From positions 445,001 to 509,000 of the forward strand of contig NZ_CP102384.1 of assembly GCF_024628865.1 (NCBI RefSeq): a stretch of 64,000 nucleotides of DNA, in the 5' to 3' direction. Source of the stretch: Sphingopyxis sp. DBS4 (lineage in GTDB: Bacteria; Pseudomonadota; Alphaproteobacteria; Sphingomonadales; Sphingomonadaceae). The position numbers and the translations under genes were made by a program. The notes beneath the pieces were generated by a model. That model was given only the letters and a program-made list of their open reading frames with translations, was not told where the DNA came from and ran no database searches. Positions 31,633-38,965 of this stretch are shown here, piece by piece (within the stretch, counting starts at the first letter, position 1; every line of letters begins with the position of its first letter).

Positions 31633-31640
31633 CGCGAAAA

Positions 31641-31669
31641 GGGGGCGAGTGGCCTGAGCCACCGCCCCC
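31641..31669. terminator. Bidirectional terminator-like hairpin after the M48 protease gene
   Basis: GGGGGCG and GTGGC pair with GCCAC and CGCCCCC around a CTGA loop, with one bulged A. It sits eight bases after the protease stop and 45 bases before the stop of the convergent pilin gene. An A-run precedes it, which reads as a T-run on the minus strand, so it fits best as the pilin-gene terminator. Confidence 0.75.
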
Positions 31670-31713
31670 GATTCCGATGCTCGCGCGATAAAGCGCGAGA
31701 AGCCTTTCGGCTA

Positions 31714-31887
31714 TTACGGAACGGTCTGACCGAGGTTGGTCGCGACGTCCGTGAACGCACCCTTCACGCCGCTGCCGACGGCGCTCATCGCGGTGATGCC
31801 GGCGACGGCGATCAGAGCGGCGATCAGGCCATATTCGATGGCGGTCGCGGCCTTGGTGTCGCGGGCGAATTTCTTGATGAATTTCAT
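31714..31887 (-). CDS. Flp family type IVb pilin (copy 1)
   Basis: A 57-residue prepilin. It begins MKFIKKFARDTKAATAIEYG, and the hydrophobic segment LIAALIAVAGITAMSAVG follows; the tail is GVKGAFTDVATNLGQTVP. The Flp hallmark is the AxxIEYGLIAALIA region with Glu and Tyr after the processing site. Such pilins are cleaved by a TadV-type peptidase and assembled by the Tad machine for adhesion. An AGGAGA ribosome site lies five bases upstream. No tad/cpa genes are in the window, so this is an orphan copy next to a second one. Confidence 0.93.
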   Translation of the reverse strand: MKFIKKFARDTKAATAIEYGLIAALIAVAGITAMSAVGSGVKGAFTDVATNLGQTVP

Positions 31888-32033
31888 GACTGGTCTCCTG
31901 ATGCTTCACTTACCCTGTTGACGGTCTGGTCTGGGTCAACGGTTCGGGTCTAGGTGAAATAAGTTTTGAAAATCTTAATGGCGGGTCTGCGTAAACGGGT
32001 GCGATCAAGTCCCGCTATTGGACAGGTCGCCGT

Positions 32034-32204
32034 TTATAGGACGCTGGTTGTGTTCGAGGACACCTTGTTCCACATGGTGATGGTCGATGTTCCGACGGCG
32101 CTCATCGCGCTCAGCGCAACGATAAAGATCAGGGCCAATATCAGCCCGTATTCGACGGCTGTCGCGGCTCTGGTCGACCGCAGCAGCCTCTGAATCTTGT
32201 TCAT
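32034..32204 (-). CDS. Flp family type IVb pilin (copy 2)
   Basis: A 56-residue prepilin: MNKIQRLLRSTRAATAVEYG, then LILALIFIVALSAMSAVG, then a short tail ending NTTSVL. It shares the AATAxEYGLI core and the AMSAVG end of the membrane helix with the pilin gene 146 bases downstream but differs in both ends, so the two arose by an old duplication. Assembly by a Tad system encoded elsewhere is expected. The ATG is the only start giving the usual Flp length; the long open frame upstream of it runs opposite mutT and is not coding. Confidence 0.92.
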   Translation of the reverse strand: MNKIQRLLRSTRAATAVEYGLILALIFIVALSAMSAVGTSTITMWNKVSSNTTSVL

Positions 32205-32270
32205 TGTTCCGCCCCTGACTGAAGTTATAGTTCCCGAGGCTTTCGAGGGTCGCACAGGAGGGTTAATAAT

Positions 32271-32699
32271 TTGTCCGTGTTCAAGGCGGGAAATGCCGCA
32301 GTTTCCATCCTCACCGTCGTCGCGGCGGCGCTCGTCGATCGCGACGGGCGGCTGCTCGTCCAGCAACGGCCGGACGGCAAGCCGATGGCGGGATTGTGGG
32401 AATTTCCCGGCGGCAAGCTCGAATCCGGCGAAACCCCCGAACGTGCGCTGATCCGCGAGCTGGCCGAGGAGCTGGCGATCGACGTCGATCATAGCTGCCT
32501 CGCGCCCGCCTGTTTCGCAAGCGACACGCTGGGCGACCGGCACCTGCTGCTGTTGCTCTACGTCTGCCGCAAATGGCGCGGGACGCCGCAGGCGATGCAC
32601 GCTAGCGCGCTGCGCTGGGTGCGGCCGGTCGAACTGCACGGCCTTGCCATGCCGCCCGCCGACCTGCCGCTGATCGGGCTGATCGAGGCGTTGATCTAG
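32271..32699 (+). CDS. mutT: MutT-type NUDIX hydrolase (8-oxo-dGTP diphosphatase)
   Basis: A 142-residue NUDIX enzyme expected to clear 8-oxo-dGTP from the nucleotide pool. The complete Nudix box is visible as GGKLESGETPERALIRELAE with the following EEL, near residues 47-68, and WEFPGGK before it is the MutT form. WVRPVELHGLAMPPAD near the C-terminus fits substrate-base recognition by MutT. Start is TTG with GGAGGG about eight bases upstream; a GTG two codons later is possible. It diverges from pilin copy 2 over 66 bases. Confidence 0.93.
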   Translation: MSVFKAGNAAVSILTVVAAALVDRDGRLLVQQRPDGKPMAGLWEFPGGKLESGETPERALIRELAEELAIDVDHSCLAPACFASDTLGDRHLLLLLYVCRKWRGTPQAMHASALRWVRPVELHGLAMPPADLPLIGLIEALI

Positions 32700-32715
32700 A
32701 TTTGCAGGGCGACGG

Positions 32716-33564
32716 TCACGTCTTCGGCTTCAGCGCTTCCGCGAGCGAAGCCGACCCGCTGCCGCGCCGCGCGGGTTTTGGCTGGTCGGGGTGCGGCGCC
32801 CAGCCGCTGAAGTGGATCAGGCGGAAAGTTTCGGCGATGCGCCCGTCGGGATCGGCCTGCGCGGCGAAGGCGGCGGCGATCCGCACCACTTCGTCGCGCG
32901 TCAGCGGTGGCGGCGCGGGCGAGAGGCGGCTCGACAGGCCGGCGGCGCGCAAGTCGCGGACGAGCGCGAACCAGTCGCCATAGCGCACGGTCAGCGCATC
33001 GACGTCGACCACCGGCAGCGCGAAGCCGGTGCGCTGGAGCAGATTGCCCATCGACGCCAGGTCAACCTGCGGATGCAGCCGCGCGATCGGCCGCACGCCC
33101 TCGCTCATCACCGCGCGGCGCTGGCGCGGCAGGCTGCCGTCGCCGACGAAGACGCCGAGGAGCAGGCCGTCGGGTGCGAGCAGCGCGCGAAGGCGGACGA
33201 GCGCGCCGGGAACGTCGTTCACCGCTTCGAGCCCGCCCGGCCAGACGATGAGGTCGAAGCTCGCCAGCGGCAGGTCGATCGCATCGACCTCACCGACGAT
33301 CGCGCCCGTCGCTGCGGCCAGCCGCGGCCCGGCTTCGAACAGGGTGAGGTGAGTTCCGGTCGCGTGGAGATGCTCGGCCAGCGCCGCGTCGTGCGCTCCG
33401 ATCAGCAGGGTGCGGGAAAAGGCCCGTGTGACCATCGACAGGCGGTCGAGCAAGGTGTCGGCGACGATCGGCGCGAGGAAATTGGCGTCGGCGGGCAGGA
33501 GCGCCGCGCGGTCGCGCTGCGCGGCGTCGCGGGCGGGGGAAAAAAGCGGCGGGGGCTGCGACAT
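32716..33564 (-). CDS. SAM-dependent methyltransferase (BioC/NDUFAF5-like)
   Basis: A 282-residue class I methyltransferase. After an N-terminal helix region (LFSPARDAAQRDRAA) come RTLLIGAHD as a degenerate motif I, an acidic residue at the end of strand 2 (LTLFEAG), FDLIVWPGGLEAVNDVPGAL as motif IV, and APDGLLLGVFVG. The family includes mitochondrial NDUFAF5, and the placement diverging from comF is the usual alphaproteobacterial order. The target is unknown. The glycine-poor motif I (LLIGAHD) is common in this family. ATG at 33564 is preferred over the longer frame that overlaps comF. Confidence 0.88.
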   Translation of the reverse strand: MSQPPPLFSPARDAAQRDRAALLPADANFLAPIVADTLLDRLSMVTRAFSRTLLIGAHDAALAEHLHATGTHLTLFEAGPRLAAATGAIVGEVDAIDLPLASFDLIVWPGGLEAVNDVPGALVRLRALLAPDGLLLGVFVGDGSLPRQRRAVMSEGVRPIARLHPQVDLASMGNLLQRTGFALPVVDVDALTVRYGDWFALVRDLRAAGLSSRLSPAPPPLTRDEVVRIAAAFAAQADPDGRIAETFRLIHFSGWAPHPDQPKPARRGSGSASLAEALKPKT

Positions 33565-33626
33565 GCGCGCGCTTGTGCCTCTCCCGGCGATGCTGCACAA
33601 GTCGCGACATGGGGGACGATAGGACG

Positions 33627-34499
33627 ATGGCCGCCGGAGATGCGGAAATCGGCCCGCCAGCGGCGGACGCAGGGGCAGGGCGGGCGCTGCTTCGCCTTCT
33701 GCGAACCGCTGGGCGCGCTGCCGTCGATTATGCGCTGCCGCCGCGTTGCCCCGGATGCGGGGTGATCGTCGGCGACGACCGCCAATTCTGCCTGTCGTGC
33801 TGGTCGTCGCTGCACTTCCTCGACGGTCCCGCCTGCGCGCGCTGCTCAATTCCGCTGCCGACGGCGCTCCCCGGCGGCGCGGTCGAATGCGGCGCGTGCA
33901 TGGCCGATGCGCCGCCGTTCGACGGCGCCCCCGCAGCGGTTGCTTATGGTCCCGTCGCGCGCACGGTCGCGCTGCGCCTCAAATATGGGCGGCGGACCGG
34001 GCATGCGCGGCTGATGGCGCAATTGATGGCGCGCCCGCTGGCGACGCTCGGCAACAGCGGGGAGATGCTGTTGGTGCCGGTGCCGCTCCACCGCTGGCGG
34101 CTCTGGTCGCGCGGCTTCAACCAGGCGGCGATGGTCGCCGACGCGCTGGCGCTGCTCACCGGGGTCGCGCACGATCCGCACCTGCTCGTTCGGCCGAAGG
34201 CCACGGCGGCGCTGCGCGGCAAGGGGCGGCGCGAGCGCGAGCGGATCGTCGCGGGCGCCTTCGCGCTCGCCCCCGATGCGCGGACACGGGCGGCGGGGCG
34301 GCATCTGGTGCTGATCGATGACGTCCACGCGAGCGGCGCGACGCTGCGCGCGGCGGCGCGGACGCTTCGGCGCAGCGGCGCGGTGCGCATTTCGGCGCTA
34401 AGCTGGGCGCGCGTCGTCCCCGATGCGCTGATGACGAGCAACATATTTGACTTTGCGTCGTTGGATTCCGATATCGGGGATGGAAGGACGGCAGGATAG
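33627..34499 (+). CDS. comF: ComF family protein (phosphoribosyltransferase-like)
   Basis: A 290-residue protein. N-terminal zinc cysteines are CPGCG, CLSCW, CARC and CGAC between residues about 34 and 82. A type I phosphoribosyltransferase domain follows, with LLVPVPLHRWRLWSRGFNQ and the PRPP loop HLVLIDDVHASGATLRAA near 230-247. ComF is implicated in uptake of single-stranded DNA during competence; the enzymatic substrate is unknown. Start is ATG 33627, or ATG 33609, which is in frame; neither has an ideal ribosome site. The stop is four bases before grxC. Confidence 0.9.
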   Translation: MAAGDAEIGPPAADAGAGRALLRLLRTAGRAAVDYALPPRCPGCGVIVGDDRQFCLSCWSSLHFLDGPACARCSIPLPTALPGGAVECGACMADAPPFDGAPAAVAYGPVARTVALRLKYGRRTGHARLMAQLMARPLATLGNSGEMLLVPVPLHRWRLWSRGFNQAAMVADALALLTGVAHDPHLLVRPKATAALRGKGRRERERIVAGAFALAPDARTRAAGRHLVLIDDVHASGATLRAAARTLRRSGAVRISALSWARVVPDALMTSNIFDFASLDSDIGDGRTAG

Positions 34500-34503
34500 C
34501 CAT

Positions 34504-34764
34504 ATGGCGACGATTGAAATCTATACGAAGGCCTTTTGCGGCTATTGCGCGCGCGCCAAGGCGCTGCTCGACCGCAAGGGCGCCGTCTATCGCGAAATCG
34601 ACGTGACGATGGATCGCGCCGGCCAGGAGGCGATGGTCGCGCGCGCGAACGGCGGGCGCACGGTGCCCCAGATCTTCATCGACGACCGGCATGTCGGCGG
34701 CAGCGACGACCTCGCCGCGCTCGAGGCGAAGGGCGAACTCGACGCGCTGCTGAAAGCCGATTGA
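34504..34764 (+). CDS. grxC: Glutaredoxin 3
   Basis: An 86-residue dithiol glutaredoxin that reduces disulfides with glutathione in the cytoplasm. The active site CGYC is at residues 12-15, the cis-proline block GGRTVPQIFIDD near 49-60, and the glutathione-binding GGSDDL near 64-69. ATG at 34504 gives the usual length. It lies between comF (four-base gap) and the DUF1178 gene (one-base gap), forming one operon, which is the standard order in alphaproteobacteria. Confidence 0.96.
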   Translation: MATIEIYTKAFCGYCARAKALLDRKGAVYREIDVTMDRAGQEAMVARANGGRTVPQIFIDDRHVGGSDDLAALEAKGELDALLKAD

Positions 34765-34765
34765 G

Positions 34766-35230
34766 ATGATCGTCTTCGACCTCTGCTGCGCCGCCGGCGA
34801 GCACCGGTTCGAGGCGTGGTTCGCGAGCAGCGACAGCTTCGCCGACCAGCAGGCGCGCGGGTTGATCGGCTGCCCGGTCTGCGGCGACGCCGATATCCGC
34901 AAGGCGGTGATGGCGCCGCGCGTCGGAGCGAAGTCGAACCAGACGGTCGCGGCACCTGTGGCTCCGCCCGCCGATTCCGCTGAGCCATCACCCGAACTGG
35001 TACGCAAGGTGCTGGCCGAGATTGCGGCGAAGCAGGCCGAGATGCTGCCGCAGTCGCGCTGGGTCGGCCGCGATTTCGCCGCGGCGGCGCGGGCGATGCA
35101 CGAAGGGCGCGCGGCGGAGGATCTGATCCACGGCCAAGCCTCGCCCCAGGAGGCGCAGGCGCTGCACGACGACGGCATCGCGGCGATGCCTTTGCTGGTG
35201 CCGATTGCTCCACCCGATGCGATCAATTGA
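34766..35230 (+). CDS. DUF1178 family protein
   Basis: A 154-residue protein of unknown function with the family start MIVFDLCCAAGEHRFEAWFASS and a zinc-ribbon-like pair: early Cys residues near 7-8 and CPVCG near 36-40. The C-terminal half ends with FAAAARAMHEGRAAEDLIHGQA and ALHDDGIAAMPLLVP, both conserved in DUF1178. It is the last gene of comF-grxC-DUF1178. A perfect GATCAATTGATC palindrome overlaps its stop codon and may be incidental. Confidence 0.92.
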   Translation: MIVFDLCCAAGEHRFEAWFASSDSFADQQARGLIGCPVCGDADIRKAVMAPRVGAKSNQTVAAPVAPPADSAEPSPELVRKVLAEIAAKQAEMLPQSRWVGRDFAAAARAMHEGRAAEDLIHGQASPQEAQALHDDGIAAMPLLVPIAPPDAIN

Positions 35231-35276
35231 TCGCGATTGACGCTGCGCGCTCCCCGCCGCTAAACGAGCGCCCGGC

Positions 35277-35353
35277 GCGCCCGTAGCTCAGCAGGATAGA
35301 GCATCAGATTCCTAATCTGGGGGCCGTGGGTTCGAATCCCGCCGGGCGCACCA
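35277..35353 (+). tRNA. tRNA-Arg (anticodon CCU)
   Basis: The cloverleaf can be drawn by hand. The acceptor stem GCGCCCG pairs with CGGGCGC, followed by discriminator A and an encoded CCA. The D arm contains AGCTCAGCAGGATAGAGC. The anticodon stem TCAGA/TCTGG encloses the loop TTCCTAA, giving anticodon CCU, which reads AGG codons. The T arm is GTGGGTTCGAATCCCGC. AGG is rare in such GC-rich genomes. Confidence 0.97.
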
Positions 35354-35364
35354 TTGCCAGTCCC

Positions 35365-36072
35365 TCAATCCAGCACTTCCTCGGCGATCGCGCGGAGCTT
35401 ATCCGGCGATCTGATGATGATATGACCATGGCGGGTGACGAGCAGGCCCTGGCGCCCCCAGCCTGCGACAAGCCGGCTGGCGGTGTGGAGCGTGGTCCCG
35501 GCGATATCGGCGATGTCCTTGCGCCGCAGCGGAAATTCGATCCTTATGCCGTCAACGGTCCGGCGCCCGGCCTGGTCGAGCAGCCGTAGCAGCGTGCGCG
35601 CGACGCGGCGCTCGGCGCTTTGTGTCGCCAGTTCGCGCAGCCGCTCCTGCGCTTCGCCCAATCGTTTACCGACGATGCCGACCATGGCGATCGCGACCTG
35701 CGAATGACGCTGCATCAGCGCGAGCAGGTCGGCGGGATCCCAGCTCACCTCCAGCGAATCGGCCATCGCGGTCGCGTCGGCGGGATAGAGGCCGTCGGTC
35801 AGAACGGGGACGCAGCCGAAGATTTCGCCGGGGCCGATCAAGCGGACGAGAATCTCCTCGCCGTCGCTGCCGGCCTGCGTGATGCGTACGCAGCCCGACA
35901 ACAGGGCGTGCGCGCGGCCGGCGCGCTCGCCCTGATCGAATATCCGCATGCCCCGCGCGAGTGACCGCGCACGCGCCAGCCCGGCCACTTCATCCAGCAC
36001 GGCAGGCGGCAGCGCTGCCAGCAGGGCGACCTCGGCGAGCGTCCTGGCATCGATGGGAATCGGGGCAGTCAT
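35365..36072 (-). CDS. Crp/Fnr family transcriptional regulator (NnrR/DNR-like)
   Basis: A 235-residue regulator with an N-terminal cyclic-nucleotide-binding-type barrel (residues about 20-135), a dimerisation helix, and a C-terminal winged helix with recognition helix TTLHTASRLVAGW near 200. It lacks an FNR-type cysteine cluster. The recognition motif is HxxSR instead of the ExxSR of FNR, which suggests a different half-site. The gene diverges from the norB operon across 121 bases that contain a TTGCG-N4-CGCAA palindrome, so it is probably an NO-responsive NnrR/DNR-type activator; heme or NO sensing is inference from context. Confidence 0.88.
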   Translation of the reverse strand: MTAPIPIDARTLAEVALLAALPPAVLDEVAGLARARSLARGMRIFDQGERAGRAHALLSGCVRITQAGSDGEEILVRLIGPGEIFGCVPVLTDGLYPADATAMADSLEVSWDPADLLALMQRHSQVAIAMVGIVGKRLGEAQERLRELATQSAERRVARTLLRLLDQAGRRTVDGIRIEFPLRRKDIADIAGTTLHTASRLVAGWGRQGLLVTRHGHIIIRSPDKLRAIAEEVLD

Positions 36073-36111
36073 GATGGCCTTCTAGGCGCGGCTTGGCGCA
36101 AAGGGGAGAAG

Positions 36112-36127
36112 TTTGCGCCAGCGCAAA
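36112..36127. promoter_or_regulatory. Crp/Fnr-type operator (TTGCG-N4-CGCAA) in the divergent norB promoter
   Basis: The palindrome TTTGCGCCAGCGCAAA has perfect 7-base arms around a 2-base centre. It lies between the Crp/Fnr gene and the zinc-ribbon/cupin/norB operon. Its half-site TTGCG differs from the FNR half-site TTGAT and resembles reported NnrR-type sites (from memory). A TGCTAT -10-like hexamer at 36145-36150 lies on the norB side at a spacing compatible with a site centred near -40. Confidence 0.75.
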
Positions 36128-36193
36128 TTCTTCACCGCCGTTTCTGCTATCGTGCGGGGCAGGGGCGAAGGGGCCGCGGATGGAGGATGGACG

Positions 36194-36340
36194 ATGTTCT
36201 GCCCGGAATGCGGTGAAGTGATCGGATCGGGACCGCTCGATATGCGGCGCGCGCGTCATGCCAGTGGCGACCGCCCCGCGAACCGTGTCGGTCGATGGTT
36301 TCGCGCCCTGGTCCGCCGCGCCCGACTTCGGGAGCGTTGA
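36194..36340 (+). CDS. Small zinc-ribbon-like protein
   Basis: A 48-residue protein starting MFCPECGEVIGSG, so one CPEC knuckle sits at the N-terminus; the remainder is very basic (RRARHASGDRPANRVGRWF). A single CxxC would need dimerisation or another ligand to hold metal. GGAGGA six bases upstream is a strong ribosome site, and the stop is two bases before the cupin gene, so it is probably the first gene of the norB operon. No family is recognised. Confidence 0.65.
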   Translation: MFCPECGEVIGSGPLDMRRARHASGDRPANRVGRWFRALVRRARLRER

Positions 36341-36342
36341 GC

Positions 36343-36681
36343 ATGGCGCTGCACCATTGCGGTCCAGGCGAAGTGGCGCATCTTGGCGCGATCGACCTTC
36401 GGGCGACCACGACGGCGGCGCTGGCCCGCACCCCGTCCTTCGAGGCCATTCATCTGGTGGTGCGCGCCGGTCAGTCGATCGCGCCGCACCGCGTTGCGGG
36501 ATCTCTGACGCTCTATTGCATCGCGGGGCACGCGCGGATCGAGAGCGAGGTTTCGGCCGAACTCAAGACCGGCGATTGGCTGTTCCTCGAACCGGGGACG
36601 CCGCACGCGGTCAAGGCGGTCGCCGACACGTCGCTGTTGCTGACGATCCTGTTCGACGAAGGCGGCGGGACCGCAGGCTGA
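36343..36681 (+). CDS. Cupin domain protein
   Basis: A 112-residue single-domain cupin. The first cupin motif region reads GQSIAPHRVAGSLTLYCIAGHARIE near residues 45-70 and the second GDWLFLEPGTPHAVKAVADTSLLL near 79-102. Only some of the usual His ligands are present (PHR and PHAV). It sits between the zinc-ribbon gene and norB in the same direction; small cupins often accompany nitric oxide reductase genes in denitrification clusters. A role in NO or metal stress is inferred from position. Confidence 0.82.
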   Translation: MALHHCGPGEVAHLGAIDLRATTTAALARTPSFEAIHLVVRAGQSIAPHRVAGSLTLYCIAGHARIESEVSAELKTGDWLFLEPGTPHAVKAVADTSLLLTILFDEGGGTAG

Positions 36682-36712
36682 CACGGATTTCTTGAAACGA
36701 CAGGGGGTTTCC

Positions 36713-38965
36713 ATGGGCGAATATCGCAAGCTCTGGTGGACATTGATCGCGGTCCTGACGGTGACCTTCGCGATCCTCGGCATTTCGGGGGTCGAGGTTT
36801 ATCGCAAGGCGCCGCCGATCCCGGCAGAGGTCGTCGCTGCCTCGGGCGAGGTCCTGATGACCCGCGAGGACATCATGGCCGGGCAGGCGGCGTGGCAGAG
36901 CACCGGCGGGATGCAGCTCGGTTCGATCTGGGGCCACGGCGCCTATCAGGCGCCCGACTGGTCGGCCGACTGGCTGCACCGCGAACTCACCGCCTGGCTG
37001 AGCCTTGCGGCCGAGGACGGCTATGGCAAGCCGTTCGACCATCTTGCCGTCGAGCAGAAAGCGGCGCTGACCTATCAGCTCAAGCAGGAATATCGGCATA
37101 ACGCCCTCGATCCGGCGACGGGCATCGTCACCGTGTCGGATCGCCGCGCCCGCGCGATCGCTCTCGTCGCGGCTCACTATGAGGGGCTCTACGGCAACGA
37201 CCCGGCGCTGCACGAAATGCGCGACAATTATGCGATGAAGGAAGATACGCTGCCGAGCGCGGAGAAAAGGCAGAAGCTGACCGATTTCTTCTTCTGGACC
37301 GCGTGGGCCGCCTCGACCGAGCGGCCGGGGACGGTGGCGACCTACACCAACAACTGGCCGCCCGAGCCGCTGATCGGCAACCAGCCGACGCCGGAGAATA
37401 TCCTCTGGTCGCTCGCCTGCGTCGTCATCCTGATCGCGGGCGTCGGCGCGCTGATCTGGGGCTGGGCTTTTCTGCGCCGCCATGACGACACGCCGCTGGT
37501 CGCCGCCGACAAGGATCCGCTGACGCTCGCGGCGCTGACGCCGTCGCAGCGGGCGCTCGGCAAATATCTGTTCGTGGTGCTCGCGCTGTTCATCTTCCAG
37601 ATATTCATCGGCGGCTTCACCGCGCATTACACGATCGAGGGGCAGAGCTTTTACGGCATCGATGTCTCGCAATATTTTCCCTATGCGCTGACCCGGACCT
37701 GGCATGTGCAGAGCGCGGTGCTGTGGATCGCGACGGCGTTTCTCGCCGCCGGGCTGTTCCTTGCGCCGGTGATCCACGGCGGCGATCCCAAGCATCAGAA
37801 GCTGGGGGTCGACCTGCTCTTCTGGGCGCTGATCCTGGTCGTCGTCGGGTCGTTCGCGGGCAATTATTTCGCCATTGCGCAGGAAATGCCCGACGGGCTG
37901 GGTTTCTGGCTCGGGCATCAGGGCTATGAATTCCTCGACCTCGGCCGCGTCTGGCAGCTTGCGCTGTTCGCGGGGCTGCTCTTCTGGCTGGTGCTGATGC
38001 TGCGCTGCATGATGCCCGCGCTGCGGCGCGAGAAGGGCGGCGACCGCAGCCTGCTTCTGCTGCTCACCGTCTCGACGGTCGCGATCGGGCTCTTCTACGG
38101 CTCGGGCCTCTTCTATGGCGAGCGCACTCACATCACGATCATGGAATATTGGCGCTGGTGGGTCGTTCACCTGTGGGTCGAGGGCATTTTCGAAGTGTTC
38201 GCGACCGCCGCCATCGCCTTCATCTTCGCGTCGATGGGGCTGGTGTCGAAGCGGATCGCGACCGCGGCCAGCCTTGCCTCGGCGTCGCTGTTCATGGTCG
38301 GCGGGGTGCCGGGAACCTTCCACCACCTCTATTTCTCGGGGACGACGACCCCGGTGATGGCGGTCGGCGCGGCGTTCAGCGCGCTCGAGGTCGTGCCGCT
38401 GATCGTGCTCGGTTACGAGGCGTGGGAGCATTGGAGCCTGCGCGACCGTGCGCCGTGGATGCGTTCGCTGCGCTGGCCGCTGATCTGCTTCGTCGCGGTC
38501 ACCTTCTGGAACATGCTCGGCGCCGGGGTCTTCGGCTTCATGATCAACACCCCCGTTGCGCTCTTCTATCTCCAGGGGCTCAACACCACTGCGGTCCATG
38601 CCCATGCGGCGCTGTTCGGGGTCTATGGCTTCCTGGCATTGGGCTTCACCCTGCTGGTGCTGCGCTATATCCGGCCCGAGATCGCGTTCAACGAGCGGCT
38701 GATGCGCGTCGGCTTCTGGGGGCTCAATGCGGGGCTGGTGCTGATGATCTTCACCAGCCTGCTGCCGGTCGGCCTGTTCCAGTTCGAGGCGAGCGTGACC
38801 ACCGGCATGTGGTATGCGCGCAGCGACGAATTCCTGCAGCAGGGCTTCCTCGAAACCTTGCGCTGGATCCGAACCTTCGGCGATGTCGTGTTCATCCTCG
38901 GCGGGGTCGCGGTCGCGTGGCAGGTCGTGATCCTCGGCCTGTGGCGAAAGGGTGCGCGGGCATGA
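36713..38965 (+). CDS. norB: Quinol-dependent nitric oxide reductase (qNOR, NorB/NorZ)
   Basis: A 750-residue single-subunit reductase turning two NO into N2O with quinol electrons. The N-terminal extension (about 220 residues, one transmembrane helix plus a periplasmic domain) is the fused NorC-like part that marks qNOR. The C-terminal part has 12-13 helices of the heme-copper fold, with GGFTAHYTIEG, TRTWHVQSAVLWIATAF, WWVVHLWVEGIFEVFA and TTAVHAHAALFGVYGF carrying heme and iron ligands. ATG 36713 follows GGGGG. Its stop overlaps nnrS by four bases. It is likely used for NO detoxification or partial denitrification; no nitrite reductase is in view. Confidence 0.96.
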   Translation: MGEYRKLWWTLIAVLTVTFAILGISGVEVYRKAPPIPAEVVAASGEVLMTREDIMAGQAAWQSTGGMQLGSIWGHGAYQAPDWSADWLHRELTAWLSLAAEDGYGKPFDHLAVEQKAALTYQLKQEYRHNALDPATGIVTVSDRRARAIALVAAHYEGLYGNDPALHEMRDNYAMKEDTLPSAEKRQKLTDFFFWTAWAASTERPGTVATYTNNWPPEPLIGNQPTPENILWSLACVVILIAGVGALIWGWAFLRRHDDTPLVAADKDPLTLAALTPSQRALGKYLFVVLALFIFQIFIGGFTAHYTIEGQSFYGIDVSQYFPYALTRTWHVQSAVLWIATAFLAAGLFLAPVIHGGDPKHQKLGVDLLFWALILVVVGSFAGNYFAIAQEMPDGLGFWLGHQGYEFLDLGRVWQLALFAGLLFWLVLMLRCMMPALRREKGGDRSLLLLLTVSTVAIGLFYGSGLFYGERTHITIMEYWRWWVVHLWVEGIFEVFATAAIAFIFASMGLVSKRIATAASLASASLFMVGGVPGTFHHLYFSGTTTPVMAVGAAFSALEVVPLIVLGYEAWEHWSLRDRAPWMRSLRWPLICFVAVTFWNMLGAGVFGFMINTPVALFYLQGLNTTAVHAHAALFGVYGFLALGFTLLVLRYIRPEIAFNERLMRVGFWGLNAGLVLMIFTSLLPVGLFQFEASVTTGMWYARSDEFLQQGFLETLRWIRTFGDVVFILGGVAVAWQVVILGLWRKGARA

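Noticed and set aside
35227..35240. TTGATCGCGATTGA before the tRNA gene, considered as an FNR box
   Set aside because: The right half is ATTGA, a direct-type repeat rather than the inverted ATCAA, and it lies at the end of the DUF1178 gene, not in a promoter.
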